From the NCBI GenBank assembly GCA_934394615.1, contig CAKRRJ010000044.1, forward strand, positions 1-19,131: 19,131 bases of DNA, given 5' to 3'. Shown here piece after piece: positions 1-6,841 of the stretch (the first letter of the stretch is position 1; each line of letters opens with the position of its first letter). The stretch is from an uncultured Lachnospiraceae bacterium. Its GTDB lineage: Bacteria; Bacillota; Clostridia; Lachnospirales; Lachnospiraceae. The notes beneath the pieces are model-generated. The model was not told where the DNA came from. It was given only the letters and a program-made list of their open reading frames with translations, and made no database searches. A program made the position numbers and the translations under genes.

Positions 1-49
1 CCAGCCCTTCCAGAATCTGAATCTGGTCTGCTCCGTATTCTGCACTCAT
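1..49 (-). CDS. gyrB: DNA gyrase subunit B, N-terminal start only (partial)
   Basis: Only the first 16 codons are inside the window. The start is the ATG complementary to 47-49, preceded by a strong AGGAGG Shine-Dalgarno at about 56-61. The peptide begins MSAEYGADQIQILEGL, which matches the conserved GyrB N-terminus that precedes the ATPase domain. GyrB is the ATPase subunit of the type II topoisomerase that introduces negative supercoils. It follows recF by 36 bases in the same direction, which is the usual dnaA-dnaN-yaaA-recF-gyrB order. The rest lies beyond base 1, so the identification rests on 16 residues plus synteny. Confidence 0.88.
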   Translation of the reverse strand, partial: MSAEYGADQIQILEGL

Positions 50-85
50 GTTATTTCCTCCTAGTCAAAAAATAAAAATATATCG

Positions 86-1171
86 TCAGTTTTCGCTGGT
101 CACCGTTCCGTTTACGACACGAAACAGCTTATCCATCTGAAAACGATTGTTTACAAAATCTTCCAGCCCCGTACAGGTGATCATGGTCTGAATATGGTCG
201 ATCGCCGACAGCAGATGGTTCTGCCGCTCCCCGTCCAGCTCCGAAAGCACGTCATCCAGAAGCAGGATCGGATAATCGCGCACCAGCTTCTTTACCAGCT
301 CGATCTCCGCAAGCTTTAAGGAAAGCGCCGCGGTGCGCTGCTGGCCCTGGGAACCAAATTTCCGGATATCAATATCACCGATATAAAATCCAATGTCATC
401 GCGGTGCGGCCCCACAAGGGTCGTTTTTTGTTTTACATCCTGGCTGCGGCTTTTTGCAATACCGGCCTCCAGTTCTTCTGCGCTGGAATTGGGATCGTAC
501 ACAATTTTCAGTGTTTCCTTTCCACCGGATAGTTTCTGGTGGATCTCACAGATCAGTTCATTGAGCTGCCCGATAAATTCCTCCCGGAACCGGATGACCT
601 CTTTTCCATACTGTACCAGCTGCATATCCCATACATCCAGAGTCTCTTCATATTCCGGATGAAAAAACAGTTCCTTGAGCAGCTTGTTGCGCTGCTGCAG
701 AACCCGGTTATAGGACACCAGCGAATGTACATAGAGTTTATTTAATTGGCAGAGTTCCAAATCGATAAACTTGCGCCGGTCCGCCGGTCCATTTTTAATC
801 AGGTTTAAGTCCTCCGGCGAAAAAAACACCACATTCACAATGCCAAACAGTTCGCTGGCCCTGCGGATCGGGATCCCGTTGATTGCCACGCCTTTTGCCT
901 TATTCTTTTTTAAGTGCATATCAATGCGGTATGGCACATCACGCTTGCGCACGGTGAGTTTGATGTGGGATTCATCACTTTGAAATCGGATCATCTCCCG
1001 GTCTTTGCTGCCCCGATGGGATTTCGTGGTGCAGCAGACATAAACCGCCTCTAAAATATTGGTCTTTCCCTGGGCATTGTTCCCGTAAAGGATATTGGTA
1101 CCCGGGCTGAACTCCATATGTAATTGGTCGTAATTCCGGTAATTCTGCAGTTCAATAGACTCTATTATCAT
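86..1171 (-). CDS. recF: DNA replication and repair protein RecF
   Basis: 361 aa, normal RecF length. RecF is an SMC-like ABC ATPase that binds gapped DNA and, with RecO and RecR, loads RecA at single-strand gaps. Visible motifs are Walker A at residues 30-37 (GNNAQGKT), the ABC signature SQGQQR at 274-279 and Walker B at 302-307 (ILLLDD) followed by the VLSELD D-loop. The ATG at 1169-1171 overlaps the TGA of upstream yaaA by four bases (ATGA), so translational coupling is likely and the start is well supported. gyrB follows 36 bases downstream. No promoter is obvious between yaaA and recF, so it probably belongs to the dnaA-dnaN-yaaA-recF transcript. Confidence 0.97.
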   Translation of the reverse strand: MIIESIELQNYRNYDQLHMEFSPGTNILYGNNAQGKTNILEAVYVCCTTKSHRGSKDREMIRFQSDESHIKLTVRKRDVPYRIDMHLKKNKAKGVAINGIPIRRASELFGIVNVVFFSPEDLNLIKNGPADRRKFIDLELCQLNKLYVHSLVSYNRVLQQRNKLLKELFFHPEYEETLDVWDMQLVQYGKEVIRFREEFIGQLNELICEIHQKLSGGKETLKIVYDPNSSAEELEAGIAKSRSQDVKQKTTLVGPHRDDIGFYIGDIDIRKFGSQGQQRTAALSLKLAEIELVKKLVRDYPILLLDDVLSELDGERQNHLLSAIDHIQTMITCTGLEDFVNNRFQMDKLFRVVNGTVTSEN

Positions 1172-1377
1172 AATTCGATCCGGATCGTCTCTCCCTGATA
1201 GGTTACTTCATCACCGGCACGGAGTTTTTTGCCGCGCTGATATTCTACATTTCCGTTTACTTTTACAAGACCGTCCTCGATGGCATATTTTGCATCAACT
1301 CCGGATTCACATAAGCCTGCTGCCTTCAAAGCCTGGCCAAGTTTGATATATTCGTCTCTCAGTTTAATGGTTTCCAT
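1168..1377 (-). CDS. yaaA: S4-domain RNA-binding protein YaaA (RlbA family)
   Basis: 69 aa consisting almost entirely of one S4 RNA-binding fold: IKLGQALKAAGLCESG, then the DGLVKVNG core, then the RGKKLRAGDEV turn. This small protein is almost always found between dnaN and recF in Firmicutes. An RNA- or ribosome-related role is inferred from the S4 fold; the exact function is not visible here. It starts 24 bases after dnaN with a GAAAGGAAAA Shine-Dalgarno. Its TGA stop overlaps the recF ATG, suggesting translational coupling. Confidence 0.93.
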   Translation of the reverse strand: METIKLRDEYIKLGQALKAAGLCESGVDAKYAIEDGLVKVNGNVEYQRGKKLRAGDEVTYQGETIRIEL

Positions 1378-1401
1378 AATTTTCCTTTCTAAACATTCTG
1401 G

Positions 1402-2517
1402 TTATGCTTCGTTGATGAAGTTTACCGGCAGAATGAGATAAATATAGGTTCCTTCCTCGTCTTTGATGAAGCACGGGGACTTCGGGTTCATCATGTAAAG
1501 CTCCACATCTTCATCATCGATAACACGAAGCGCATCCAGTAAAAACTTCGGGTTAAACGCAATCATGATGTCTTTTCCGGATTTGTGTGCCGGTACATTG
1601 GCATTCATGGAGCCAAAAGCAGATTTTACCTTCATGTTTACATTATTATCTTCTACATTCATGATGATCGGCTTGCGGTCGCTGTCGCGGATCAGGATCA
1701 TGGCACGGTCGATATTGTCCATGAAATCTCTCTTATTTAATTTTACACGGGTCTCATAATCGCTGGAAAGCATGTGGTCAATCTTGAAATACTCACCATC
1801 GATCAGGCGGGAAACCACAACCGTATCATCAAACTCGAACAAAATGTGGTTTTTGCTGAAATAAATCAAAACTTCCTTCTCGTTATCGCCGTTCAGGATC
1901 TTGCTGATCTCGGAGAGAGTTTTTCCAGGAACTATAACCTTATGGTTATCATAATGTTCTTTCAGCTGGATGTTCCGGATAGAGATCCGGTGTCCGTCCA
2001 GGGAAACCACCTTGAGAAAATCATCTTTTACTTCCAGGAGTTCACCCGCCATCATCTTGTTGCTGTCATTCGGAGAGATGGAAAAAATGGTCTGGCGGAT
2101 CGCCTCTTTTAGGGTGAACTGAGTCAGGCTGATATGCTGGTCGCGCTCAATATACGGAAGATAGGAAAATTCCTCACCATCGCGGCCTTGTATATTGAAT
2201 ACAGCATTTTCGCATTCAATCACCGTATTAAAACGATCATCCGAAGTAATCACAACCGGGGTCTCACCATCCGGAAGTTTTCTGATAATTTCGTAAAAAA
2301 GTTTTGCTTCCAGTGCAATTTTGCCGTGCTCCAGAATAGAACCTTCTACTTTTGTTTCAATTCCGAGTTCCATGTCATTACCAGTCAGTTTAATTTCACC
2401 GGAATTGGCATCAATCAGAACACATTCGAGAATGGACATGGTCGTTCTGGAAGGGATTGCTTTGGATACAATGTTGATTCCATTTAAAAGAATGTCTTTC
2501 TTGAATTCGAGCTTCAT
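1402..2517 (-). CDS. dnaN: DNA polymerase III beta subunit (sliding clamp)
   Basis: 371 aa, the usual length for the three-domain beta clamp, which encircles DNA as a dimer and tethers polymerase III. The N-terminus MKLEFKKDILLNGINIVSKA and the C-terminal LPVNFINEA tail are typical of clostridial DnaN. The start ATG (2515-2517) is preceded by an AAAGGAAG Shine-Dalgarno. A near-consensus DnaA box, TTATCAACA on the minus strand at 2517-2525, abuts the start codon and could couple clamp expression to DnaA. It lies 321 bases downstream of dnaA, separated by part of the origin, and is followed by yaaA. Confidence 0.98.
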   Translation of the reverse strand: MKLEFKKDILLNGINIVSKAIPSRTTMSILECVLIDANSGEIKLTGNDMELGIETKVEGSILEHGKIALEAKLFYEIIRKLPDGETPVVITSDDRFNTVIECENAVFNIQGRDGEEFSYLPYIERDQHISLTQFTLKEAIRQTIFSISPNDSNKMMAGELLEVKDDFLKVVSLDGHRISIRNIQLKEHYDNHKVIVPGKTLSEISKILNGDNEKEVLIYFSKNHILFEFDDTVVVSRLIDGEYFKIDHMLSSDYETRVKLNKRDFMDNIDRAMILIRDSDRKPIIMNVEDNNVNMKVKSAFGSMNANVPAHKSGKDIMIAFNPKFLLDALRVIDDEDVELYMMNPKSPCFIKDEEGTYIYLILPVNFINEA

Positions 2518-2549
2518 GTTGATAACTTCCTTTCTGTCGGTTCAAAGTC

Positions 2550-2606
2550 TTTATAAAGATATATATAATAAAATTTCGTCGTAATCGTAGTAGGGGATGT
2601 GGATTT
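2550..2606 (-). other. Candidate origin unwinding module: DnaA box, G/C run, DnaA-trio-like triplets, AT-rich tract
   Basis: Read on the minus strand toward dnaN: a near-consensus box AAATCCACA (2606-2598), a CCCC run (2596-2593), then six triplets from 2593 to 2576 (CTA CTA CGA TTA CGA CGA), then a tract of nearly pure A/T at 2576-2550. This order matches the basal unwinding system known from B. subtilis, where DnaA spreads from boxes onto trinucleotide DnaA-trios and melts the adjacent AT-rich DNA. It also sits in the same gap, between dnaA and dnaN. Two or three triplets fit the trio consensus well and the others are degenerate. The position is seen; the function is inferred. Confidence 0.6.
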
Positions 2607-2700
2607 GTGTAAAAGTCCTGTGCGCCCTGAAAATAAAAGGCTTTTGGGGCGTGAATAAGACTGTTGAAAACTCCTCTGAATCCTTTGGAATACTGGGAGG

Positions 2701-2797
2701 TTATCCACAAGGGCAAAATGGAAGAAAATCAGGCTGATAATTATTCACAGGGTACCCACATGCAATCCACGCGTTATCCACAGAAAAATGTGAATAA
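2701..2797. other. oriC part 1: DnaA-box cluster between dnaA and dnaN
   Basis: Two perfect TTATCCACA boxes lie on the plus strand at 2701-2709 and 2774-2782. TTATTCACA variants lie at 2741-2749 (plus) and 2789-2797 (minus). A weaker match, TTATTCACG, is on the minus strand at 2650-2658. The 2774 and 2789 boxes face each other with six bases between them. Together with the unwinding module at 2550-2606 this fills the roughly 320-base dnaA-dnaN gap. It corresponds to the downstream half (incC) of the bipartite Bacillus-type origin. Confidence 0.85.
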
Positions 2798-2838
2798 CAG
2801 GAAAATGCGGATGCCACACGTTTTATGTCAACCAAATA

Positions 2839-4218
2839 CTACTGAGGACTAATTTTTTTCTTTAGAATATCAATGGTGTTCTGGAGAGATGGATTCTTTT
2901 CCAGATCAGCGCTGATGGTTTTGATACCGTGCAGAATGGTGGTGTGGTCGCGGCCGCCTAAGGCCTTACCGATATTCTGCAGACCGGTGTCTGTCATGGT
3001 GCGGCACAGATACATGACGATCTGGCGCGGATAAACGATCTCTTTGCTGCGCTTGGCCGACATGATATCAAGCGGAGTAAGGTTAAAATGATCGGCAACG
3101 ATCTGGATGATAAATTCCGGGGTGACTTCCTGTTTATCACCCGGCGCAATGATGTCTTTCAGTGCTTTTTCAGCCAGTTCAATGTCGATCTCACGATTTT
3201 TTTCCAGCTTGGAAAGGGCAACGATTTTGGTCAGGGCACCTTCCAGCTCACGGATATTGGACTTGATGTTGGTGGCGATGTATTTGATTACTTCGTTATC
3301 GATATTGTAACCTTCCATTTCCTCTTTTTTGCGGAGGATCGCCATTCGGGTTTCGTAATCCGGGGACTGAATATCCACGGTCAGACCCCATTCAAAGCGG
3401 GAACGCAGCCGTTCTTCTAATGTCTCAATCTCTTTCGGCGGTTTATCGGAGGAGATGATGATCTGTTTTTTGGCTTCGTGAAGCGCATTGAATGTGTGGA
3501 AAAATTCTTCCTGCGTACTTTCCTTACCGATGATGAACTGAATATCGTCGATCAGGAGTACATCGTTATTGCGGTATTTTTCGCGGAATTCCGTGGTGGA
3601 AATGTTGTTTTTATTACGGATCGCATCGATCAGCTCGTTGGTAAACTTCTCGGAAGTAACGTAAAGAATCTTGGCTTTCGGGTTGTTTTTTAAGATAAAG
3701 TTCGCAATGGAATGCATCAGATGTGTTTTGCCAAGACCTACACCGCCGTAGATAAACAGCGGGTTGTAAATTTCTCCCGGGGATTCGGCAACTGCCAGGG
3801 ATGCGGCGTGTGCCAGGTTGTTGTTGGCTCCGACTACGAACGTATCGAAGGTATATTTCGGATTCAGGTTTGCGTTCTGTAAAGTAGCCGGGCTTACGGT
3901 ATTTGCCGTATTCTGAATGAGCTGGCCTCCGGAAGCCGGTTCCGGGACAACATCTTCCTCTACAAGAAACTGGATCGTGTCGCATTTGATGCCGGTGACT
4001 TCTGCGATGGATACCATCAGCATGGTACTGTATTTCTTCTTAATATATCCAAGAAAATTGGCGTCCGGAACGATGATCTTTACGGTATTTCCAGGCTGCT
4101 CCAGAGCGTAGACCTCTAATGGAAGAAGCCAGGTATCAAAGGAGACATCGGAGATCTCGTATTCTTCTTTTAAATATTTCAGTATATCGTTCCATTTTTC
4201 TTTCAGTGTTTCTAACAT
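2839..4218 (-). CDS. dnaA: Chromosomal replication initiator protein DnaA
   Basis: 459 aa, complete. DnaA is the AAA+ initiator that binds 9-mer boxes and melts the origin. Domain I (about 1-85) starts MLETLKEKWNDIL. A short linker (about 90-118) precedes the AAA+ domain, with Walker A GGVGLGKT at 158-165 and Walker B LLIDD at 221-225. The C-terminal DNA-binding domain carries the box-recognition signature GGRDHTT at 421-427. The start ATG (4216-4218) has an AGGAG element upstream. DnaA boxes flank the gene on both sides, so autoregulation is likely. A promoter upstream is not clear by eye. Confidence 0.98.
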   Translation of the reverse strand: MLETLKEKWNDILKYLKEEYEISDVSFDTWLLPLEVYALEQPGNTVKIIVPDANFLGYIKKKYSTMLMVSIAEVTGIKCDTIQFLVEEDVVPEPASGGQLIQNTANTVSPATLQNANLNPKYTFDTFVVGANNNLAHAASLAVAESPGEIYNPLFIYGGVGLGKTHLMHSIANFILKNNPKAKILYVTSEKFTNELIDAIRNKNNISTTEFREKYRNNDVLLIDDIQFIIGKESTQEEFFHTFNALHEAKKQIIISSDKPPKEIETLEERLRSRFEWGLTVDIQSPDYETRMAILRKKEEMEGYNIDNEVIKYIATNIKSNIRELEGALTKIVALSKLEKNREIDIELAEKALKDIIAPGDKQEVTPEFIIQIVADHFNLTPLDIMSAKRSKEIVYPRQIVMYLCRTMTDTGLQNIGKALGGRDHTTILHGIKTISADLEKNPSLQNTIDILKKKISPQ

Positions 4219-4253
4219 TCTTTCTGTCTCCTGTTTTATCTATATACAATGGT

Positions 4254-4507
4254 ATATCCACTGGACAGAACGGTATTCTATCCACAATCAATGTGGAAAA
4301 AAATGGACCTGTTTGTGGATATGCGAGAGCACCCAATCTAGAAACATTGTATACCAAAAACCGCTGTTTTTCAATGAAAACCGAAAAATCTTCGCCGTTT
4401 TGTGAAAATTATCAACAGACTTATCCACAACTTGTGGATAAGTTATTCACAATATCAACACCTGGTATGTGGGCAGTGTCCGGCAACGCCTGATTTTCTG
4501 TGGATTT
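4254..4507. other. oriC part 2: dense DnaA-box cluster between dnaA and rpmH
   Basis: Perfect boxes TTATCCACA lie at 4421-4429 (plus) and 4433-4441 (minus); together 4421-4441 is a palindrome with one central base. Near-consensus boxes are TTATCAACA at 4409-4417, TTATTCACA at 4443-4451, ATATCAACA at 4452-4460, CTATCCACA at 4278-4286, and on the minus strand ATATCCACA at 4314-4322, TTTTCCACA at 4292-4300 and AAATCCACA at 4499-4507. Five boxes are packed into 4409-4460. This matches the upstream (incA/B-like) half of the Bacillus-type origin. The strand switch of transcription and presumably of leading-strand synthesis lies around here. Confidence 0.88.
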
Positions 4508-4534
4508 TCCACGGATTCTTTTTTAAGAAAAGGC

Positions 4535-4563
4535 TTGACGAACCCGCATGTTTTCTATATAAT
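4535..4563 (+). promoter_or_regulatory. Strong sigma-A-type promoter of rpmH
   Basis: A -35 element TTGACG (4535-4540) and a -10 element TATAAT (4558-4563) are separated by exactly 17 bases. Transcription would start near 4570, giving a leader of about 68 bases before rpmH. The box AAATCCACA at 4499-4507 lies only 28 bases upstream of the -35, so DnaA bound there could influence this promoter; that is an inference. Confidence 0.85.
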
Positions 4564-4637
4564 TGAGAAGATGTTTAATTAAAATAGTCGTAATGTGTTC
4601 AATCAAATAAGCGATGTAAAGAAGGAGGTGCCGCAAC

Positions 4638-4772
4638 ATGAAGATGACTTTCCAGCCGAAGAACAGACAGAGATCCAAAGTTCATGGCTTCAGAGCTAGA
4701 ATGAGTACTCCAGGTGGAAGAAAAGTATTAGCTGCAAGAAGAGCAAAAGGTAGAGCGAAATTATCCGCTTAA
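4638..4772 (+). CDS. rpmH: 50S ribosomal protein L34
   Basis: 44 aa, the normal L34 length. The protein starts [18 protein letters not shown] and ends GRAKLSA, with the invariant [19 protein letters not shown] block typical of bacterial L34. L34 is a small basic protein of the large ribosomal subunit. The ATG at 4638 is preceded by an AAGGAGGTG Shine-Dalgarno (4622-4629). It is driven by the promoter at 4535-4563 and followed 9 bases after its stop by a hairpin-plus-T-run. That probably lets L34 be made in larger amounts than the downstream rnpA. The rpmH-rnpA pair beside dnaA is the classic arrangement. Confidence 0.98.
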   Translation: MKMTFQPKNRQRSKVHGFRARMSTPGGRKVLAARRAKGRAKLSA

Positions 4773-4780
4773 TGAATGAA

Positions 4781-4807
4781 GGTCACAAGAAATTGTGGCC
4801 TTTTGTA
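4781..4807 (+). terminator. Intrinsic terminator or attenuator after rpmH
   Basis: GGTCACAA (4781-4788) pairs with TTGTGGCC (4793-4800) across a four-base loop with one G-U pair, followed directly by TTTTG. It has the form of a Rho-independent terminator. Because rnpA and yidD follow without another clear promoter, partial termination is likely. Confidence 0.7.
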
Positions 4808-4826
4808 TTATGTATTACCAGGTATG

Positions 4827-4857
4827 CCGAAAAACGCGTCAATGACGCGTTTTTCGG
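4827..4857. repeat. Perfect 14-bp inverted repeat between rpmH and rnpA
   Basis: CCGAAAAACGCGTC (4827-4840) and GACGCGTTTTTCGG (4844-4857) are perfect complements around a three-base AAT loop. No T-run follows on the plus strand. It therefore looks more like an RNA processing or stability hairpin, or a protein site, than a second terminator. It lies 57 bases upstream of the rnpA start. Confidence 0.75.
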
Positions 4858-4913
4858 GTTCTCGGAATAAAGTGGAACCAGGTAAACAAGTATCAGTATG
4901 GTGGTAGTGAAAG

Positions 4914-5258
4914 ATGAAACGATTTCCGAGCATTAAGAAAAACTCAGATTTCCAGGCGGTTTACCGCACTGCGAAGTCTTATGCCAACAGACAGTTGGTG
5001 ATGTATGTAAGGAAGACCGGTCAGGGTGGATCCCGGATCGGCATATCTGTCAGCAAGAAAGTGGGAAACAGTGTGGTGAGACATCATCTGGCCCGACTGG
5101 TGCGGGAGAGTTTCCGGCTGAACAGGAACACATTGGAAGAAGGATTAGACATCGTTGTGGTAGCGCGCGCTGCCGCGAAAGACTCAGATTATAAAACAAT
5201 TGAGCGTGCATTTATGCACCTGTGCGGACTGCATAACATTATAAGAGAATCGAAGTGA
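4914..5258 (+). CDS. rnpA: Ribonuclease P protein component
   Basis: 114 aa, usual RnpA length. RnpA is the protein cofactor of the RNase P ribozyme, which matures tRNA 5' ends. The start [20 protein letters not shown] and the core [17 protein letters not shown] (about 40-56) are typical. The signature helix normally reads RNRxKR, but here residues 56-61 read RHHLAR: the N, the second R and the K are replaced while flanking residues are kept. The Shine-Dalgarno before the ATG is weak (GGTGGTAG). yidD starts four bases after the stop, so the two are probably coupled. Confidence 0.96.
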   Translation: MKRFPSIKKNSDFQAVYRTAKSYANRQLVMYVRKTGQGGSRIGISVSKKVGNSVVRHHLARLVRESFRLNRNTLEEGLDIVVVARAAAKDSDYKTIERAFMHLCGLHNIIRESK

Positions 5259-5262
5259 GAAT

Positions 5263-5499
5263 ATGATTGGCAGAATTGCAGGATTGATCAGAAATCTTCT
5301 TATATTAATGATTCGCGGGTATCAGATTTTTTTGTCCCCGTTAAAAGTAAGAACTCACTGTATTTACACGCCTACGTGCTCCCAATACGCCATTGAGGCA
5401 CTTACCAGGTACGGCGTGGTGAAAGGTTTATGGTTGTCCGTGAAGAGGATACTCCGGTGTCATCCATGGGCAGAAGGCGGTTATGATCCAGTTCCGTAA
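5263..5499 (+). CDS. yidD: Membrane protein insertion efficiency factor YidD
   Basis: 78 aa, standard for this family. YidD is a small membrane-associated protein that helps YidC/Sec insert inner-membrane proteins. The N-terminal amphipathic/hydrophobic stretch (about 8-27) is followed by the family core: [17 protein letters not shown] and a second block [18 protein letters not shown] with conserved cysteines. It sits between rnpA (four-base gap) and yidC (19-base gap), the conserved rpmH-rnpA-yidD-yidC-jag order. Confidence 0.96.
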   Translation: MIGRIAGLIRNLLILMIRGYQIFLSPLKVRTHCIYTPTCSQYAIEALTRYGVVKGLWLSVKRILRCHPWAEGGYDPVP

Positions 5500-5518
5500 C
5501 ACATGAGGAGGTAACAGA

Positions 5519-6829
5519 GTGGACTATTTAGTATTAACAAAGGTTCATGGGGCGATCCTTGGTCCGATTTCCCAGATCCTGGGATGGATTCTGAATATAC
5601 TGGTTACGTTCACCAATTCTTTTGGTGTGCTGAATATCGGTTTATCCATTATTTTATTTACCCTGGTTGTGAAAGTACTGATGTTCCCAATGACGATCAA
5701 GCAGCAGAAGGCGTCCAAGCTGATGGCAGTTATGCAGCCTGAGCTTCAGGCCATCCAGGCAAAGTACAAGGGTAAGACAGATAATGACTCCATGATGAAA
5801 ATGAACGTGGAGACAAAAGCTGTCTATGAAAAATACGGCACATCCATGACTGGAGGATGTCTCCAGCTCGTGATCCAGATGCCGATCCTGTTCGCGCTGT
5901 ACCGCGTGATCTATTGCATTCCGGCTTATGTAATGCCGGTAAAGGAACATTTTCTGAATGTGGTTTATGCACTGACCGGAAGCACTTCCGCGTCTGGCCT
6001 GACCGAAGGCGCTGCAGCGAATCTGCTTCAGTTTGCGACAGACCACAATATTTCTTTAACAGGTGTCAACCCGATCGGAGATCTGACCGGTGTGAGCGGT
6101 GAGGCTCTGGCAAACAAGATGGTAGATATTCTCTACAAGCTGAATCCGGCGCAGTGGGGCGACCTGGCTCAGGCATTCCCGAATGCGGCAGATGTGATTT
6201 CCAGCAATGCAGCTACCATCGAAAAGATGAATACTTTCCTTGGCATCAATCTGGCATCCAATCCGTTTAACGGAAGCTTTGTGCCGAACCTGGCATGGCT
6301 GATCCCGATCCTGGCAGGCCTGACCCAGTACGCGAGCACCAAGCTGATGATGGCAACACAGCCGAAGAAAGCAAACAGCGAGGAAGATATGAGTTCCCAG
6401 ATGATGCAGAGCATGAACGTTACCATGCCGCTCATGTCTGTATTTTTCTGCTTTACCTTCCCGGCAGCAATTGGTATCTACTGGGTAGCCAGCAGTACCT
6501 TCCAGTTACTGCAGCAGCTGATCGTAAACTCTTACCTGAATAAGGTAGATATGGACGAGCTGATTCGCAGAAATGTGGAGAAGGCAAACAAGAAACGCGC
6601 AAAACAGGGTCTTCCGCCTCAGAAGGTAAACCAGAACGCAACTGCAAGCTTAAAGCATATGCAGGCTGTTGCAGAGCGTGAAGAGGCAGAGCGCACCGAG
6701 AAGATTGAGAAGACCAAAAAGCAGGTAGAGCAGTCCAATAGCTATTATAATAAGGACGCGAAGCCGGGCAGTCTGGCATCCAAGGCAAATATGGTAGCCA
6801 GATATAATGAAAAACACAATAATAAGTAA
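5519..6829 (+). CDS. yidC: Membrane protein insertase YidC/Oxa1 family (SpoIIIJ-like)
   Basis: 436 aa, starting at GTG (5519) seven bases after GAGGAGGT (5505-5512). It inserts membrane proteins alone or with SecYEG. Hydrophobic segments lie at about 13-35 and 38-56, followed by the cytoplasmic basic helical hairpin (about 57-105: TIKQQKASKLMAVMQPEL onward). Further segments are at about 111-135, 257-275 and 305-342 (IGIYWVASSTFQLLQQL). The loop between the third and fourth segments (about 145-255) is much longer than in B. subtilis SpoIIIJ, which I recall as about 260 aa in total. No lipobox is seen. The tail (about 350-436) is rich in Lys and Glu and is probably cytoplasmic. Confidence 0.95.
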   Translation: MDYLVLTKVHGAILGPISQILGWILNILVTFTNSFGVLNIGLSIILFTLVVKVLMFPMTIKQQKASKLMAVMQPELQAIQAKYKGKTDNDSMMKMNVETKAVYEKYGTSMTGGCLQLVIQMPILFALYRVIYCIPAYVMPVKEHFLNVVYALTGSTSASGLTEGAAANLLQFATDHNISLTGVNPIGDLTGVSGEALANKMVDILYKLNPAQWGDLAQAFPNAADVISSNAATIEKMNTFLGINLASNPFNGSFVPNLAWLIPILAGLTQYASTKLMMATQPKKANSEEDMSSQMMQSMNVTMPLMSVFFCFTFPAAIGIYWVASSTFQLLQQLIVNSYLNKVDMDELIRRNVEKANKKRAKQGLPPQKVNQNATASLKHMQAVAEREEAERTEKIEKTKKQVEQSNSYYNKDAKPGSLASKANMVARYNEKHNNK

Positions 6830-6841
6830 GGGGGTAACACC

